Part shown: one piece after another, positions 42,095 through 50,595 of the stretch
Layout: the number at the start of each line of letters is the position of its first letter
How positions within the stretch are numbered: position 1 is the first letter of the stretch
Source: Govania unica
GTDB lineage: Bacteria > Pseudomonadota > Alphaproteobacteria > Sphingomonadales > Govanellaceae
Assembly: GCF_027920805.1 (NCBI RefSeq)
Contig: NZ_JANWOI010000004.1
Span: forward strand, 248,001 to 312,000
Direction: 5' to 3'
DNA length: 64,000 nucleotides
Notes under the pieces: model-generated
Told to the model about the DNA's origin: nothing
Database searches by the model: none
The model's input: only the letters and a program-made list of their open reading frames with translations
Program-made: the position numbers and the translations under genes

Positions 42095-43402
42095 GTGAGA
42101 GTCACTGTTGTTGGAACCGGCTATGTGGGCCTCGTGTCGGGCGCCTGTTTTTCCGAATTCGGTCATGATGTGATCTGCGTCGATAAGGACGCGGGCAAGA
42201 TCGAGCGGCTGAAAAAAGGGGGAATCCCCATTTACGAGCCCGGTCTTGAAGATCTTGTGGCGCGTAATGTGGATGCCGGACGGCTGACCTTCACCACGCA
42301 TCTGGCCGATGCCGTGAAGGGCGCGGACGCGGTCTTTATTGCTGTTGGCACCCCAAGCCGCCGCGGCGATGGTCATGCGGATCTGAGCTATGTCTATGCC
42401 GCCGCCGAAGAAATTGGTGATAGCCTGCAGGATTATGCGGTCATCGTGACCAAATCCACGGTGCCGGTCGGGACCACGGCGGAGATTGAGCGCCGGATTC
42501 GCGAGAAGCACCCGGCCAAGGAATTCGATCTGGCTTCGAACCCCGAATTTCTCCGTGAAGGGGCGGCGATCGAGGATTTCATGCGTCCGAACCGCGTTGT
42601 GGTCGGGACCTTGGTGGAACGCGCCCAGACGGTTATGCGGCGGCTCTACCGGCCGCTTTTCCTCAATGAAACGCCGGTGTTGTTCGTGAAGCCCGAGACG
42701 TCGGAGCTGATCAAATATGCCTCGAACGCCTTCCTGGCCACCAAGATCAGCTTCATCAACGAGATTGCCGATCTTTGCGAAGTGGTTGGGGCGGACGTGC
42801 AGGACGTGGCCAAGGGCATGGGGCTCGACAAGCGTATTGGCGGTAAATTCCTTCATGCCGGACCGGGCTATGGTGGCAGTTGCTTCCCGAAAGACACGCT
42901 CGCGCTGTTGCGGACGGGGGAGCAGTATGACATCCCGCTCCGCATCGTGGACGCGGTGGTGTCGGTCAATGACACCCGCAAGGCGCGCATGACCGACAAG
43001 GTGATCGCGGCCTGTGGCGGCTCGGTTGCGGGTAAGAAAATCGCCGTGCTCGGGCTTACCTTCAAGCCGAACACCGATGATATGCGCGACAGCCCGAGCC
43101 TGGTGATCATCCCGGCGCTTGAGGCCGCAGGGGCCACGGTTAGCGCCTTTGATCCTGAAGGTATGCATGAAGCGCACAAGCTCATGCCCGGAACGACCTA
43201 TTGCGATGACGCCTTCACGGCCATGGATGGGGCCGATGCGCTGGTCATCATCACCGAATGGAACCAGTTCCGCGCCTTCGATCTTGGCCGGGTCAAATCC
43301 CTGATGCGCACCCCGGTGCTGGTCGATCTGCGCAATATCTATGGCCGCGCCCATGCTGAAGAGGCCGGGTTCACCTATGTCGGGATCGGCAAGGGGGCGT
43401 AA
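42095..43402 (+). CDS. ugd: UDP-glucose 6-dehydrogenase
   Basis: NAD-dependent enzyme of 435 residues that oxidises UDP-glucose to UDP-glucuronate for surface polysaccharides. Rossmann motif VVGTGYVGLVSGACFSEFGH at the N-terminus; catalytic cysteine C263 in GPGYGGSCFPKDTLAL; C-terminal GLTFKPNTDDMRDSPS. GTG 42095 follows AGGGGG. Close to galU by 21 bp; a stem-loop lies after its stop. Confidence 0.96.
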   Translation: MRVTVVGTGYVGLVSGACFSEFGHDVICVDKDAGKIERLKKGGIPIYEPGLEDLVARNVDAGRLTFTTHLADAVKGADAVFIAVGTPSRRGDGHADLSYVYAAAEEIGDSLQDYAVIVTKSTVPVGTTAEIERRIREKHPAKEFDLASNPEFLREGAAIEDFMRPNRVVVGTLVERAQTVMRRLYRPLFLNETPVLFVKPETSELIKYASNAFLATKISFINEIADLCEVVGADVQDVAKGMGLDKRIGGKFLHAGPGYGGSCFPKDTLALLRTGEQYDIPLRIVDAVVSVNDTRKARMTDKVIAACGGSVAGKKIAVLGLTFKPNTDDMRDSPSLVIIPALEAAGATVSAFDPEGMHEAHKLMPGTTYCDDAFTAMDGADALVIITEWNQFRAFDLGRVKSLMRTPVLVDLRNIYGRAHAEEAGFTYVGIGKGA

Positions 43403-43417
43403 AAAGCGGAAGCAAGG

Positions 43418-43480
43418 CCGGATCGTAGCGGAAAGCCGACTATTTCGAATTTCTTAAGCGATCCGGACATTTTTATTTAA
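43418..43480 (+). terminator. Stem-loop after ugd
   Basis: CCGGATCG (43418-43425) pairs with CGATCCGG (43459-43466), with a 33-nt loop, followed by ACATTTTTATTT. Probably ends the pgi-galU-ugd transcript before the pse operon. Confidence 0.5.
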
Positions 43481-43525
43481 TCTTTGGAAACTTTTATCCC
43501 TGTATCTTGGATCATCTATGGTTAA

Positions 43526-44545
<1,020 letters not shown>

Positions 44546-44560
44546 AACGGACCTGACATC

Positions 44561-45691
44561 ATGATCCCTTATGCGCGGCAGGATATTTCAGATGCAGACA
44601 TGGCTGCGGTTGTCCAGGTGCTGCAATCGGATTTTCTTGCGCAGGGGCCGCAGATTCCGCTGTTTGAACAGGCGGTGGCGGGGCGCGTCGGGGTGGCCCA
44701 TGCCCTTGCCGTCAACAGCGCGACCTCGGCTTTGCATATCGCCTGCCTTGCGCTTGGGGTCGGGCCCGGGGATGTGGTCTGGACCACGCCGATCACCTTT
44801 GTTGCCTCAGCCAATTGCGCACTTTATTGCGGCGCCGATGTGGATTTTGTCGACATCGATCCGCGCACATTGAACATGAGCATTGCGGCGCTTGAGCAGA
44901 AGCTTGCCACGGCGGAGCGCTTGCCGAAGGTTGTGATCCCGGTGCATTTCACCGGCGAGCCCTGCGACATGGCGGCCATTGGCGCGCTGGCCAAGCGCTA
45001 TGGCTTTGCCGTGATCGAAGATGCCGCCCATGCCATTGGTGCCTTGGCCGATGGCGTTCCGGTTGGGGCCTGCACGCATTCCGATGTGACGATTTTCAGC
45101 TTTCATCCAGTCAAGATCATCACCACCGGCGAAGGTGGCATGGCGCTGACCAATCGCGCCGACCTTGCTGACCGTATGGCCTTGTTGCGCTCTCACGGTA
45201 TCACCCGGGAGCCGTCGCGGATGAGTGGGCCATCGGATGGGGGCTGGTATTATCAGCAGGTTGATCTCGGGCTCAATTACCGCATGACCGAGCTTGAGGC
45301 GGCGCTTGGGGTTTCCCAGCTTGGGCGCATGGATGATTTTATTGACCGCCGTCACGCACTGGCCGATCGTTATGACGATCTGCTGGCCGATTTCGATGTG
45401 GTGACGCCGTTTCGCGATCCGGGTCACAGACCGGCACTGCATCTTTATGTGTTGCGGGTGAAAAATCGCGCGGCGGTGTTTGATCGCATGCGGGATCGCG
45501 GCATCGGCGTCAATGTGCATTATATTCCGGTGCATACGCAGCCTTACTATCAGGCGCGCGGGTTTGCTCAGGGCGATTTCCCGCAGGCGGAAAATTATTA
45601 TGCCGAGGCTTTGAGCCTGCCCATGTATCCGCTGCTCAGCGATGCCGATCAGGATCGGGTGGTCGCGGCCTTGGGTGAGTGTCTGGCATGA
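44561..45691 (+). CDS. pseC: UDP-4-amino-4,6-dideoxy-AltNAc transaminase
   Basis: PLP-dependent DegT/DnrJ/EryC1-family aminotransferase of 376 residues, second step of the pathway. PLP lysine is K185 in FSFHPVKIITTGEGGM; NSATSALHIACLALG forms the cofactor loop near the N-terminus. Starts 15 bp after pseB and ends as ATGA with pseF. Confidence 0.95.
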   Translation: MIPYARQDISDADMAAVVQVLQSDFLAQGPQIPLFEQAVAGRVGVAHALAVNSATSALHIACLALGVGPGDVVWTTPITFVASANCALYCGADVDFVDIDPRTLNMSIAALEQKLATAERLPKVVIPVHFTGEPCDMAAIGALAKRYGFAVIEDAAHAIGALADGVPVGACTHSDVTIFSFHPVKIITTGEGGMALTNRADLADRMALLRSHGITREPSRMSGPSDGGWYYQQVDLGLNYRMTELEAALGVSQLGRMDDFIDRRHALADRYDDLLADFDVVTPFRDPGHRPALHLYVLRVKNRAAVFDRMRDRGIGVNVHYIPVHTQPYYQARGFAQGDFPQAENYYAEALSLPMYPLLSDADQDRVVAALGECLA

Positions 45692-46371
45692 AGATTGCCA
45701 TCATTCCCGCGCGCGGTGGATCAAAACGTATTCCGGGAAAGAACGTCAAGATTTTTGCCGGACGTCCGGTCATCGCCTATTCCATCGCGGCGGCGCATGC
45801 GACGGGACTGTTCGATCATGTGATTGTGTCCACCGATGATGAGGAGATCGCGGCGATCGCGCGCGATCATGGGGCCGAGGTGCCGTTCATCCGCCCGCCC
45901 GAATTGTCCGGCGACCATATGGGTACGACTCCGGTGACGCAGCATGCCATCCGCTGGTTTCAAACTGCCGGGGCAGATGTGTCCTATAGCTGCACGCTTT
46001 ATGCGACCGCGCCTTTTATCCGCGCGGCGGATGTTGTGGCGGCGTTTGAGATATTGGAAAGCAGCGGGGCGAGTTACAGTTTTCCGGTGACATCTTTTCC
46101 GTTTCCCATTCAGCGGGCGGTGCGGCTTGATGACGGTGGGCGCGTGGCGATGTTCCATCCCGAACATCGCCTGACGCGCTCGCAGGATCTGGAGCCGGCC
46201 TATCACGATGCGGGGCAATTTTACTGGGGCCGTGCGGCGGCTTATCTTGCCGATGAGCCGGTGATCGGGGCGGGGGCCGTGCCTCTGGTCATTCCGCGTT
46301 GGCGTGTGCAGGATATCGATACGCCCGAGGATTGGCGACGGGCCGAACTGATGTATGAGGCGCTCAAATGA
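45688..46371 (+). CDS. pseF: CMP-pseudaminic acid cytidylyltransferase
   Basis: Cytidylyltransferase of 227 residues that activates pseudaminic acid with CTP, the last step. The nucleotide-binding motif AIIPARGGSKRIPGKNVK is at the N-terminus. I place the start at ATG 45688, overlapping the pseC stop by 4 nt; an ATG nine bases earlier is possible. Its stop overlaps pseG in the same way. Confidence 0.94.
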   Translation: MKIAIIPARGGSKRIPGKNVKIFAGRPVIAYSIAAAHATGLFDHVIVSTDDEEIAAIARDHGAEVPFIRPPELSGDHMGTTPVTQHAIRWFQTAGADVSYSCTLYATAPFIRAADVVAAFEILESSGASYSFPVTSFPFPIQRAVRLDDGGRVAMFHPEHRLTRSQDLEPAYHDAGQFYWGRAAAYLADEPVIGAGAVPLVIPRWRVQDIDTPEDWRRAELMYEALK

Positions 46372-47441
46372 AGGTGGCCATCCGTGCCGATGCGGGACTG
46401 CATATGGGCGCGGGGCACCTGATGCGCTGTCTGACGCTTGCCGAAGCCCTGCGCGCCGAGGGGGCGACGGTCCGGTTTTTCTGCCGGGAGCATAAGGGAC
46501 AGCGCCATGATCTGTTGCGCGGGCGTGGGTTCGATGTGGTTAGTGTCGGGGCCGGTGTCGATGAATTGCCGCAAGGGGGCGATGAGTTGTTGCCGCCCCA
46601 TGCAAACTGGCTCGGGGGATCCTGGACCGAGGATGTGGCGGCGCTTGAGTCCGGCAATGATCTGCTGATCGTCGATCATTATGCCCTCGATGCGAAATTT
46701 GAACGGGCCATGCGGGAAAAGGTGCGGCGCGTGATGGTCATCGATGATTTATGTGACCGTGATCATGATGCGGACCTGTTGCTCGATCAGGGGTTGGGGC
46801 GAACGGCTGCGGCCTATCGGGGCCGGGTGGCTGTGGATTGTTCGGTGCTGGTGGGGACGCACTATGCCTTGTTGCGGCCGGAATTCCTGGCGGCGCGGCA
46901 GACGGCCTTGGAGCGGCGCATGTCGGTCACGGGGATCGAGCATCTGTTGGTCACCATGGGTGGCATGGATATGGGCAATCTCACAGGTCGCGTGCTGGCG
47001 GGGCTCGACGGGGCGTCGTTGCGCAAACTTACGGTGGTCATGGGCAGCACCGCGCCGCATCTTGAGAAGGTGCGGGAAACAGTGGCTGGCTTTGCCTGTG
47101 CCACAGAGTTTCTGGTCGATTGCGAAGAGATGGCGGAGGTGATGACAGAGGCCGACGCGGCCATCGGTGCGGTCGGGGCGACGTCCTGGGAGCGTTGCTG
47201 TCTCGGTCTGCCGACGCTTGGAATTGTCGCCGCCGACAATCAGCGGGAGGCGGCAGAAAATCTGGCTGCAGCGGGGGCGATTGTCGGGCCGGTGGACGCG
47301 CGGGAGATGACGGCGGCGCTTGCGGGGTTCCTCGCCATGCCGCAGGGGCGCTATCAGGCGTTGTCGACGGCGGCGGCGAATGTTTGCGACGGCGCGGGTG
47401 TTGAGCGCGTCATGACGGAAATCCGGGAGCTGTTCCGATGA
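46368..47441 (+). CDS. pseG: UDP-2,4-diacetamido-2,4,6-trideoxy-altropyranose hydrolase
   Basis: GT-B-fold hydrolase of 357 residues removing UDP from the intermediate. The typical N-terminus VAIRADAGLHMGAGHLMRCL is present, with the active-site His in GAGH. The C-terminal half has the donor-binding AIGAVGATSWERCCLGLPTL. Four-base overlaps with pseF and pseH. Confidence 0.94.
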   Translation: MKVAIRADAGLHMGAGHLMRCLTLAEALRAEGATVRFFCREHKGQRHDLLRGRGFDVVSVGAGVDELPQGGDELLPPHANWLGGSWTEDVAALESGNDLLIVDHYALDAKFERAMREKVRRVMVIDDLCDRDHDADLLLDQGLGRTAAAYRGRVAVDCSVLVGTHYALLRPEFLAARQTALERRMSVTGIEHLLVTMGGMDMGNLTGRVLAGLDGASLRKLTVVMGSTAPHLEKVRETVAGFACATEFLVDCEEMAEVMTEADAAIGAVGATSWERCCLGLPTLGIVAADNQREAAENLAAAGAIVGPVDAREMTAALAGFLAMPQGRYQALSTAAANVCDGAGVERVMTEIRELFR

Positions 47442-48007
47442 TCAAGTTTCGGGAACAGGATTTTCGGCTGCGGCCCTTGCGGGAAACGGATCTTGATCTG
47501 GTGCGCGGCTGGCGCAACGCTGATCGCGTACGGCTCAATATGTATCGCACCCATATCATTGGCGAGGCCGAACATCGAAGCTGGTTCGCACGGCTTGATG
47601 GCAGTGTGAGCGATCGGGCGTTTGTGTTTGAAATGCAGGATAGGCCCGTGGGCTTTGTCTCCTTCACGCAGATCAGCGCCGAACATCGGCGGGCGTTCTG
47701 GGCGTTTTATCTGGGTGATGCCGAGCTGCCGCGCGGCACGGGCGCGGTGATGGAATGTCTTGCGCTCGATCATGGGTTTCTCACCTTGGGATTGCATAAA
47801 CTTTCCTGCGAGGTGATCGCCTTCAATGCCGCCGTGATCAAGATGCACAAGCGGTTTGGTTTTGCCGAAGAAGGCATTTTTCGCGACGAGATTTTGCGCG
47901 ATGGCCAGTATCATGATGTCCATCGGCTGGCGCTGATGGCGGATGACTGGCGCGCCGGGCGGATGCAGCATCGCGCCGCTTTGTTTCAGGAGACTGTGCA
48001 GGTATGA
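47438..48007 (+). CDS. pseH: UDP-4-amino-4,6-dideoxy-AltNAc N-acetyltransferase
   Basis: GNAT acetyltransferase of 189 residues, third step of the pathway. FRLRPLRETDLDLVRGWRNA at the N-terminus and ALDHGFLTLGLHKLSCEVIA in the acetyl-CoA region match the family. Overlaps pseG and pseI by 4 nt each. Context makes PseH the only sensible call. Confidence 0.92.
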   Translation: MIKFREQDFRLRPLRETDLDLVRGWRNADRVRLNMYRTHIIGEAEHRSWFARLDGSVSDRAFVFEMQDRPVGFVSFTQISAEHRRAFWAFYLGDAELPRGTGAVMECLALDHGFLTLGLHKLSCEVIAFNAAVIKMHKRFGFAEEGIFRDEILRDGQYHDVHRLALMADDWRAGRMQHRAALFQETVQV

Positions 48008-49056
48008 GCCCCGAAATCAGTATTGCCGGACGCCGGATCGGGCTCGCGCATGCGCCTTATGTGATTGCGGAACTGTCGGCCAATCATAATGGCTCGCTCG
48101 ACCGCGCCTGCGCCATTATCGATGCGGCAAAGGCGGCCGGAGCGGATGCCGTCAAATTGCAGACCTACCGCGCCGACACCATCACCATAAACAGCGATCG
48201 TCCGGAATTTCGCATTCATGGCGGGCTGTGGGATGGGCAGACGCTCTATCAGCTTTATGAAGAGGCGCATCTGCCGTGGGCGTGGCACAAACCCCTGTTC
48301 GATCATGCGCGCGGGCGTGGCATCACGATGTTCAGTTCGCCGTTTGACCGTACGGCTGTCGATCTCCTCGAAGATCTGAATGCGCCCGCTTACAAGATCG
48401 CGTCGTTCGAGGCAGTGGACCTGCCGCTTATTCGCTATGCGGCGTCGACGGGAAAGCCTTTGATCATTTCGACCGGCATGGCCAATGCCGAGGAAATCGA
48501 GGAGGCCATCGCGGCGGCGCGGGACGGCGGTTGCCGGGAGCTGGCCATTTTGCATTGCGTGAGCGGCTATCCGGCGCCGGCTGCGGATTATAATCTTGCG
48601 ACCATCCCGGACATGATGGCGCGGTTCGGCACGGTGGTGGGTTTGTCGGACCATACGCTGGATAACGTGACGGCGGTGACGAGCGTTGTGCTTGGGGCGC
48701 GCATCATCGAAAAGCATTTCACGCTCGATCGCAAAGGCGGCGGGGCGGACGACAGTTTTTCGCTTGAGCCTGCGGATCTCGCCGCGCTGTGCCGGGATGC
48801 AGGGACAGCGTTTGCCGCCTTCGGGCACATCAATTATGAGCGCACGGAAAGTGAGAAAGGCAATCTGGCCTTTCGCCGGTCGCTTTATGTGGTGAAGGAC
48901 ATGGCGGCGGGGGAGCCCTTCACGGCCGACAACATCAGGTCGATCCGGCCGGGGCATGGACTGCCGCCGAAACGCTTTGACGCCCTGCTTGGCAAAGCGG
49001 CGCGGATTGCGATAGTAGGCGGCGTGCCCTTGACGGAGGACATGATCGGGGACTAA
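48004..49056 (+). CDS. pseI: Pseudaminic acid synthase
   Basis: NeuB-family aldolase-type enzyme of 350 residues condensing the hexose with phosphoenolpyruvate. The N-terminal ELSANHNGSLDRACAIIDAA and DAVKLQTYRADTIT blocks are typical, as are KIASFEAVDLPLIRYAA and the C-terminal SAF antifreeze-like domain (EPFTADNIRSIRPGHGLPPK). Last gene of the operon; arfB follows after 9 bp. Confidence 0.95.
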   Translation: MSPEISIAGRRIGLAHAPYVIAELSANHNGSLDRACAIIDAAKAAGADAVKLQTYRADTITINSDRPEFRIHGGLWDGQTLYQLYEEAHLPWAWHKPLFDHARGRGITMFSSPFDRTAVDLLEDLNAPAYKIASFEAVDLPLIRYAASTGKPLIISTGMANAEEIEEAIAAARDGGCRELAILHCVSGYPAPAADYNLATIPDMMARFGTVVGLSDHTLDNVTAVTSVVLGARIIEKHFTLDRKGGGADDSFSLEPADLAALCRDAGTAFAAFGHINYERTESEKGNLAFRRSLYVVKDMAAGEPFTADNIRSIRPGHGLPPKRFDALLGKAARIAIVGGVPLTEDMIGD

Positions 49057-49065
49057 GGATCGGGT

Positions 49066-49488
49066 ATGATCCGCGTCACCAACAGCATCTCTCTCGACGA
49101 TCGGGAGCTTGAGGAAACCTTCATCCGCGCCTCGGGCCCCGGCGGGCAGAATGTCAACAAGCTCTCGACTGCCGTGCAGCTGCGCTTTGACGTGCGCAAT
49201 TCGCCCAATCTCCGCGATGATGTGCGGGAACGGCTGCAGGGGCTGGCTGGGCGGCGTCTGACGCTGGATGGGGTGCTGATCATCACCGCGGACCGCTTCC
49301 GCACTCAGGATCGCAACCGGGAAGACGCACGGGAACGCTTGTTCGCCCTCATTCGCGAGGCGGCGGTTCGGCCCAAGGCCCGGCGTCCCACCAGGCCCAC
49401 CAAGGGATCAAAGGAACGCCGCCTGAAGGCCAAGACGGTGCGCGCGGGGGTCAAGTCGCTGCGTGGCAAGAAGCCGGGGCTGGAGTGA
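49066..49488 (+). CDS. arfB: Alternative ribosome-rescue factor, peptidyl-tRNA hydrolase ArfB
   Basis: Protein of 140 residues that frees stalled ribosomes lacking a stop codon. The catalytic GGQ is at residues 26-28 (SGPGGQNVNKLST); the basic C-terminal tail (RPTRPTKGSKERRLKAK and onward) enters the mRNA channel. AAGGA precedes ATG 49066. It may be cotranscribed with pseI but has no functional link to it. Confidence 0.94.
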   Translation: MIRVTNSISLDDRELEETFIRASGPGGQNVNKLSTAVQLRFDVRNSPNLRDDVRERLQGLAGRRLTLDGVLIITADRFRTQDRNREDARERLFALIREAAVRPKARRPTRPTKGSKERRLKAKTVRAGVKSLRGKKPGLE

Positions 49489-49496
49489 CGGGTTTT

Positions 49497-49655
49497 ACCG
49501 TTATCTTCGCGTATGAGGCAAAGAAGGCTGGATCCCCGCATACGCGAGGATGACAGCAAGGCGGCTAATCCCACAACCAGGTCGCTAAATTGCTCCATGG
49601 CAAGACGCCGGGCTCAAGTGATGGGTTTTACCGTCATCCTCGCGTATGCGGGGAT
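49497..49655. repeat. Repeats with GGATCCCCGCATACGCG core
   Basis: Between arfB and the ROK kinase: one arm TTTTACCGTTATCTTCGCG (49495-49513), an element CTGGATCCCCGCATACGCG to AGGATGACAG (49529-49557), and an inverted copy TTTTACCGTCATCCTCGCG to GGGGATCCAGCC (49622-49652). Same end design as other elements, different core. Confidence 0.75.
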
Positions 49656-49665
49656 CCAGCCTTAC

Positions 49666-50502
49666 TCACGGCATTTCATCCCACAGCCAGGCCGCGCCGC
49701 AGACGCCGCTTGAATCGCCATGGATGTTGCGGCGGATGGGCGTTGTCACGCTGTCTGAGAAGACATAGGGGGCAAGCCGAGCGGGCAGCTTGCTGTAGGT
49801 TTCCTCCATATTCGACAGGCCGCCGCCGAGCACGATCACATCCGGGTCGAGGATGTCGATGACCACGGCGAGTGAACGGGCGAGGCGGTCAAGCCAGAGA
49901 TCGAAGGCGTCCGCATGGTGAGTTTGCTCGCGGGCGAAAGCGGGGCCGGATAGCCAGCTTTCGACGCAGCCCTTGCGGCCGCAATAACACTCCGGGCCGG
50001 GACGTTCATCGTCGCGCGGCCAGGGCAGCGGCATATGGCCCCATTCGCCGCCGATGGCGTTATGGCCGATATGGAGATGGCCGTTCGTGACGATACCGCC
50101 GCCGACTCCGGTGCCGAGGATCACGCCGAACACCACGGATGCGCCCGCGCCTGCGCCGTCCCTCGCCTCGGACAGGGCAAAGCAGTTCGCGTCATTGGCG
50201 AGCCGGACCGGGCGATTGAGGGTCTGGGCGAGATCTTTTTCGAGCGGCCTGCCGTTTAAAAACACCGAATTGCAATTGCGCATGAGTCCGCTCACCCGCG
50301 ATGGCGCGCCCGGGGTGCCGATGCCGACGGGCACATCGGGATGGTCGGGGGCGATGTCGGCCACAAGATCACGAATGGCGACAAGCGTTGCGTCATAGGT
50401 GGCCGGCGTGGCCATGCGCCGCCGGGTCAGAATAGTTCCATCCCGGTCGAGGGTGATGCCTTCGATCTTGGTGCCGCCGAGGTCGATGCCGATGCGGATC
50501 AT
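49666..50502 (-). CDS. ROK-family sugar kinase (fructokinase/N-acetylhexosamine kinase-like)
   Basis: Cytoplasmic sugar kinase of 278 residues. ATP site IGIDLGGTKIEG at the start, catalytic Asp D104 in LANDANCFAL, and the zinc site H156 plus C172, C174, C179 in ECYCGRKGCVES. ATG 50502 follows AAAGGA. The exact sugar (fructose, mannose, glucose or GlcNAc) cannot be read from sequence. It lies downstream of the terminator that follows the autotransporter gene. Confidence 0.9.
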   Translation of the reverse strand: MIRIGIDLGGTKIEGITLDRDGTILTRRRMATPATYDATLVAIRDLVADIAPDHPDVPVGIGTPGAPSRVSGLMRNCNSVFLNGRPLEKDLAQTLNRPVRLANDANCFALSEARDGAGAGASVVFGVILGTGVGGGIVTNGHLHIGHNAIGGEWGHMPLPWPRDDERPGPECYCGRKGCVESWLSGPAFAREQTHHADAFDLWLDRLARSLAVVIDILDPDVIVLGGGLSNMEETYSKLPARLAPYVFSDSVTTPIRRNIHGDSSGVCGAAWLWDEMP

Positions 50503-50539
50503 GCTGTGGTCCTTTCGCCGAAGAGCATAAGGTTTTTGC

Positions 50540-50576
50540 CACAAAAGAAACGGGCGACCCGCAGGCCGCCCGTTTC
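50540..50576 (-). terminator. Rho-independent terminator for the autotransporter gene
   Basis: Perfect 10-bp arms GAAACGGGCG (50547-50556) and CGCCCGTTTC (50567-50576). On the minus strand they are followed by TTTTGT, so the hairpin ends the autotransporter transcript. Confidence 0.82.
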
Positions 50577-50595
50577 AATTGCAGAGCGATGACTC

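Noticed and set aside
41807-43354. 515-codon minus-strand frame opposite galU and ugd
   Set aside because: Antisense to two clear enzymes; no recognisable domain.
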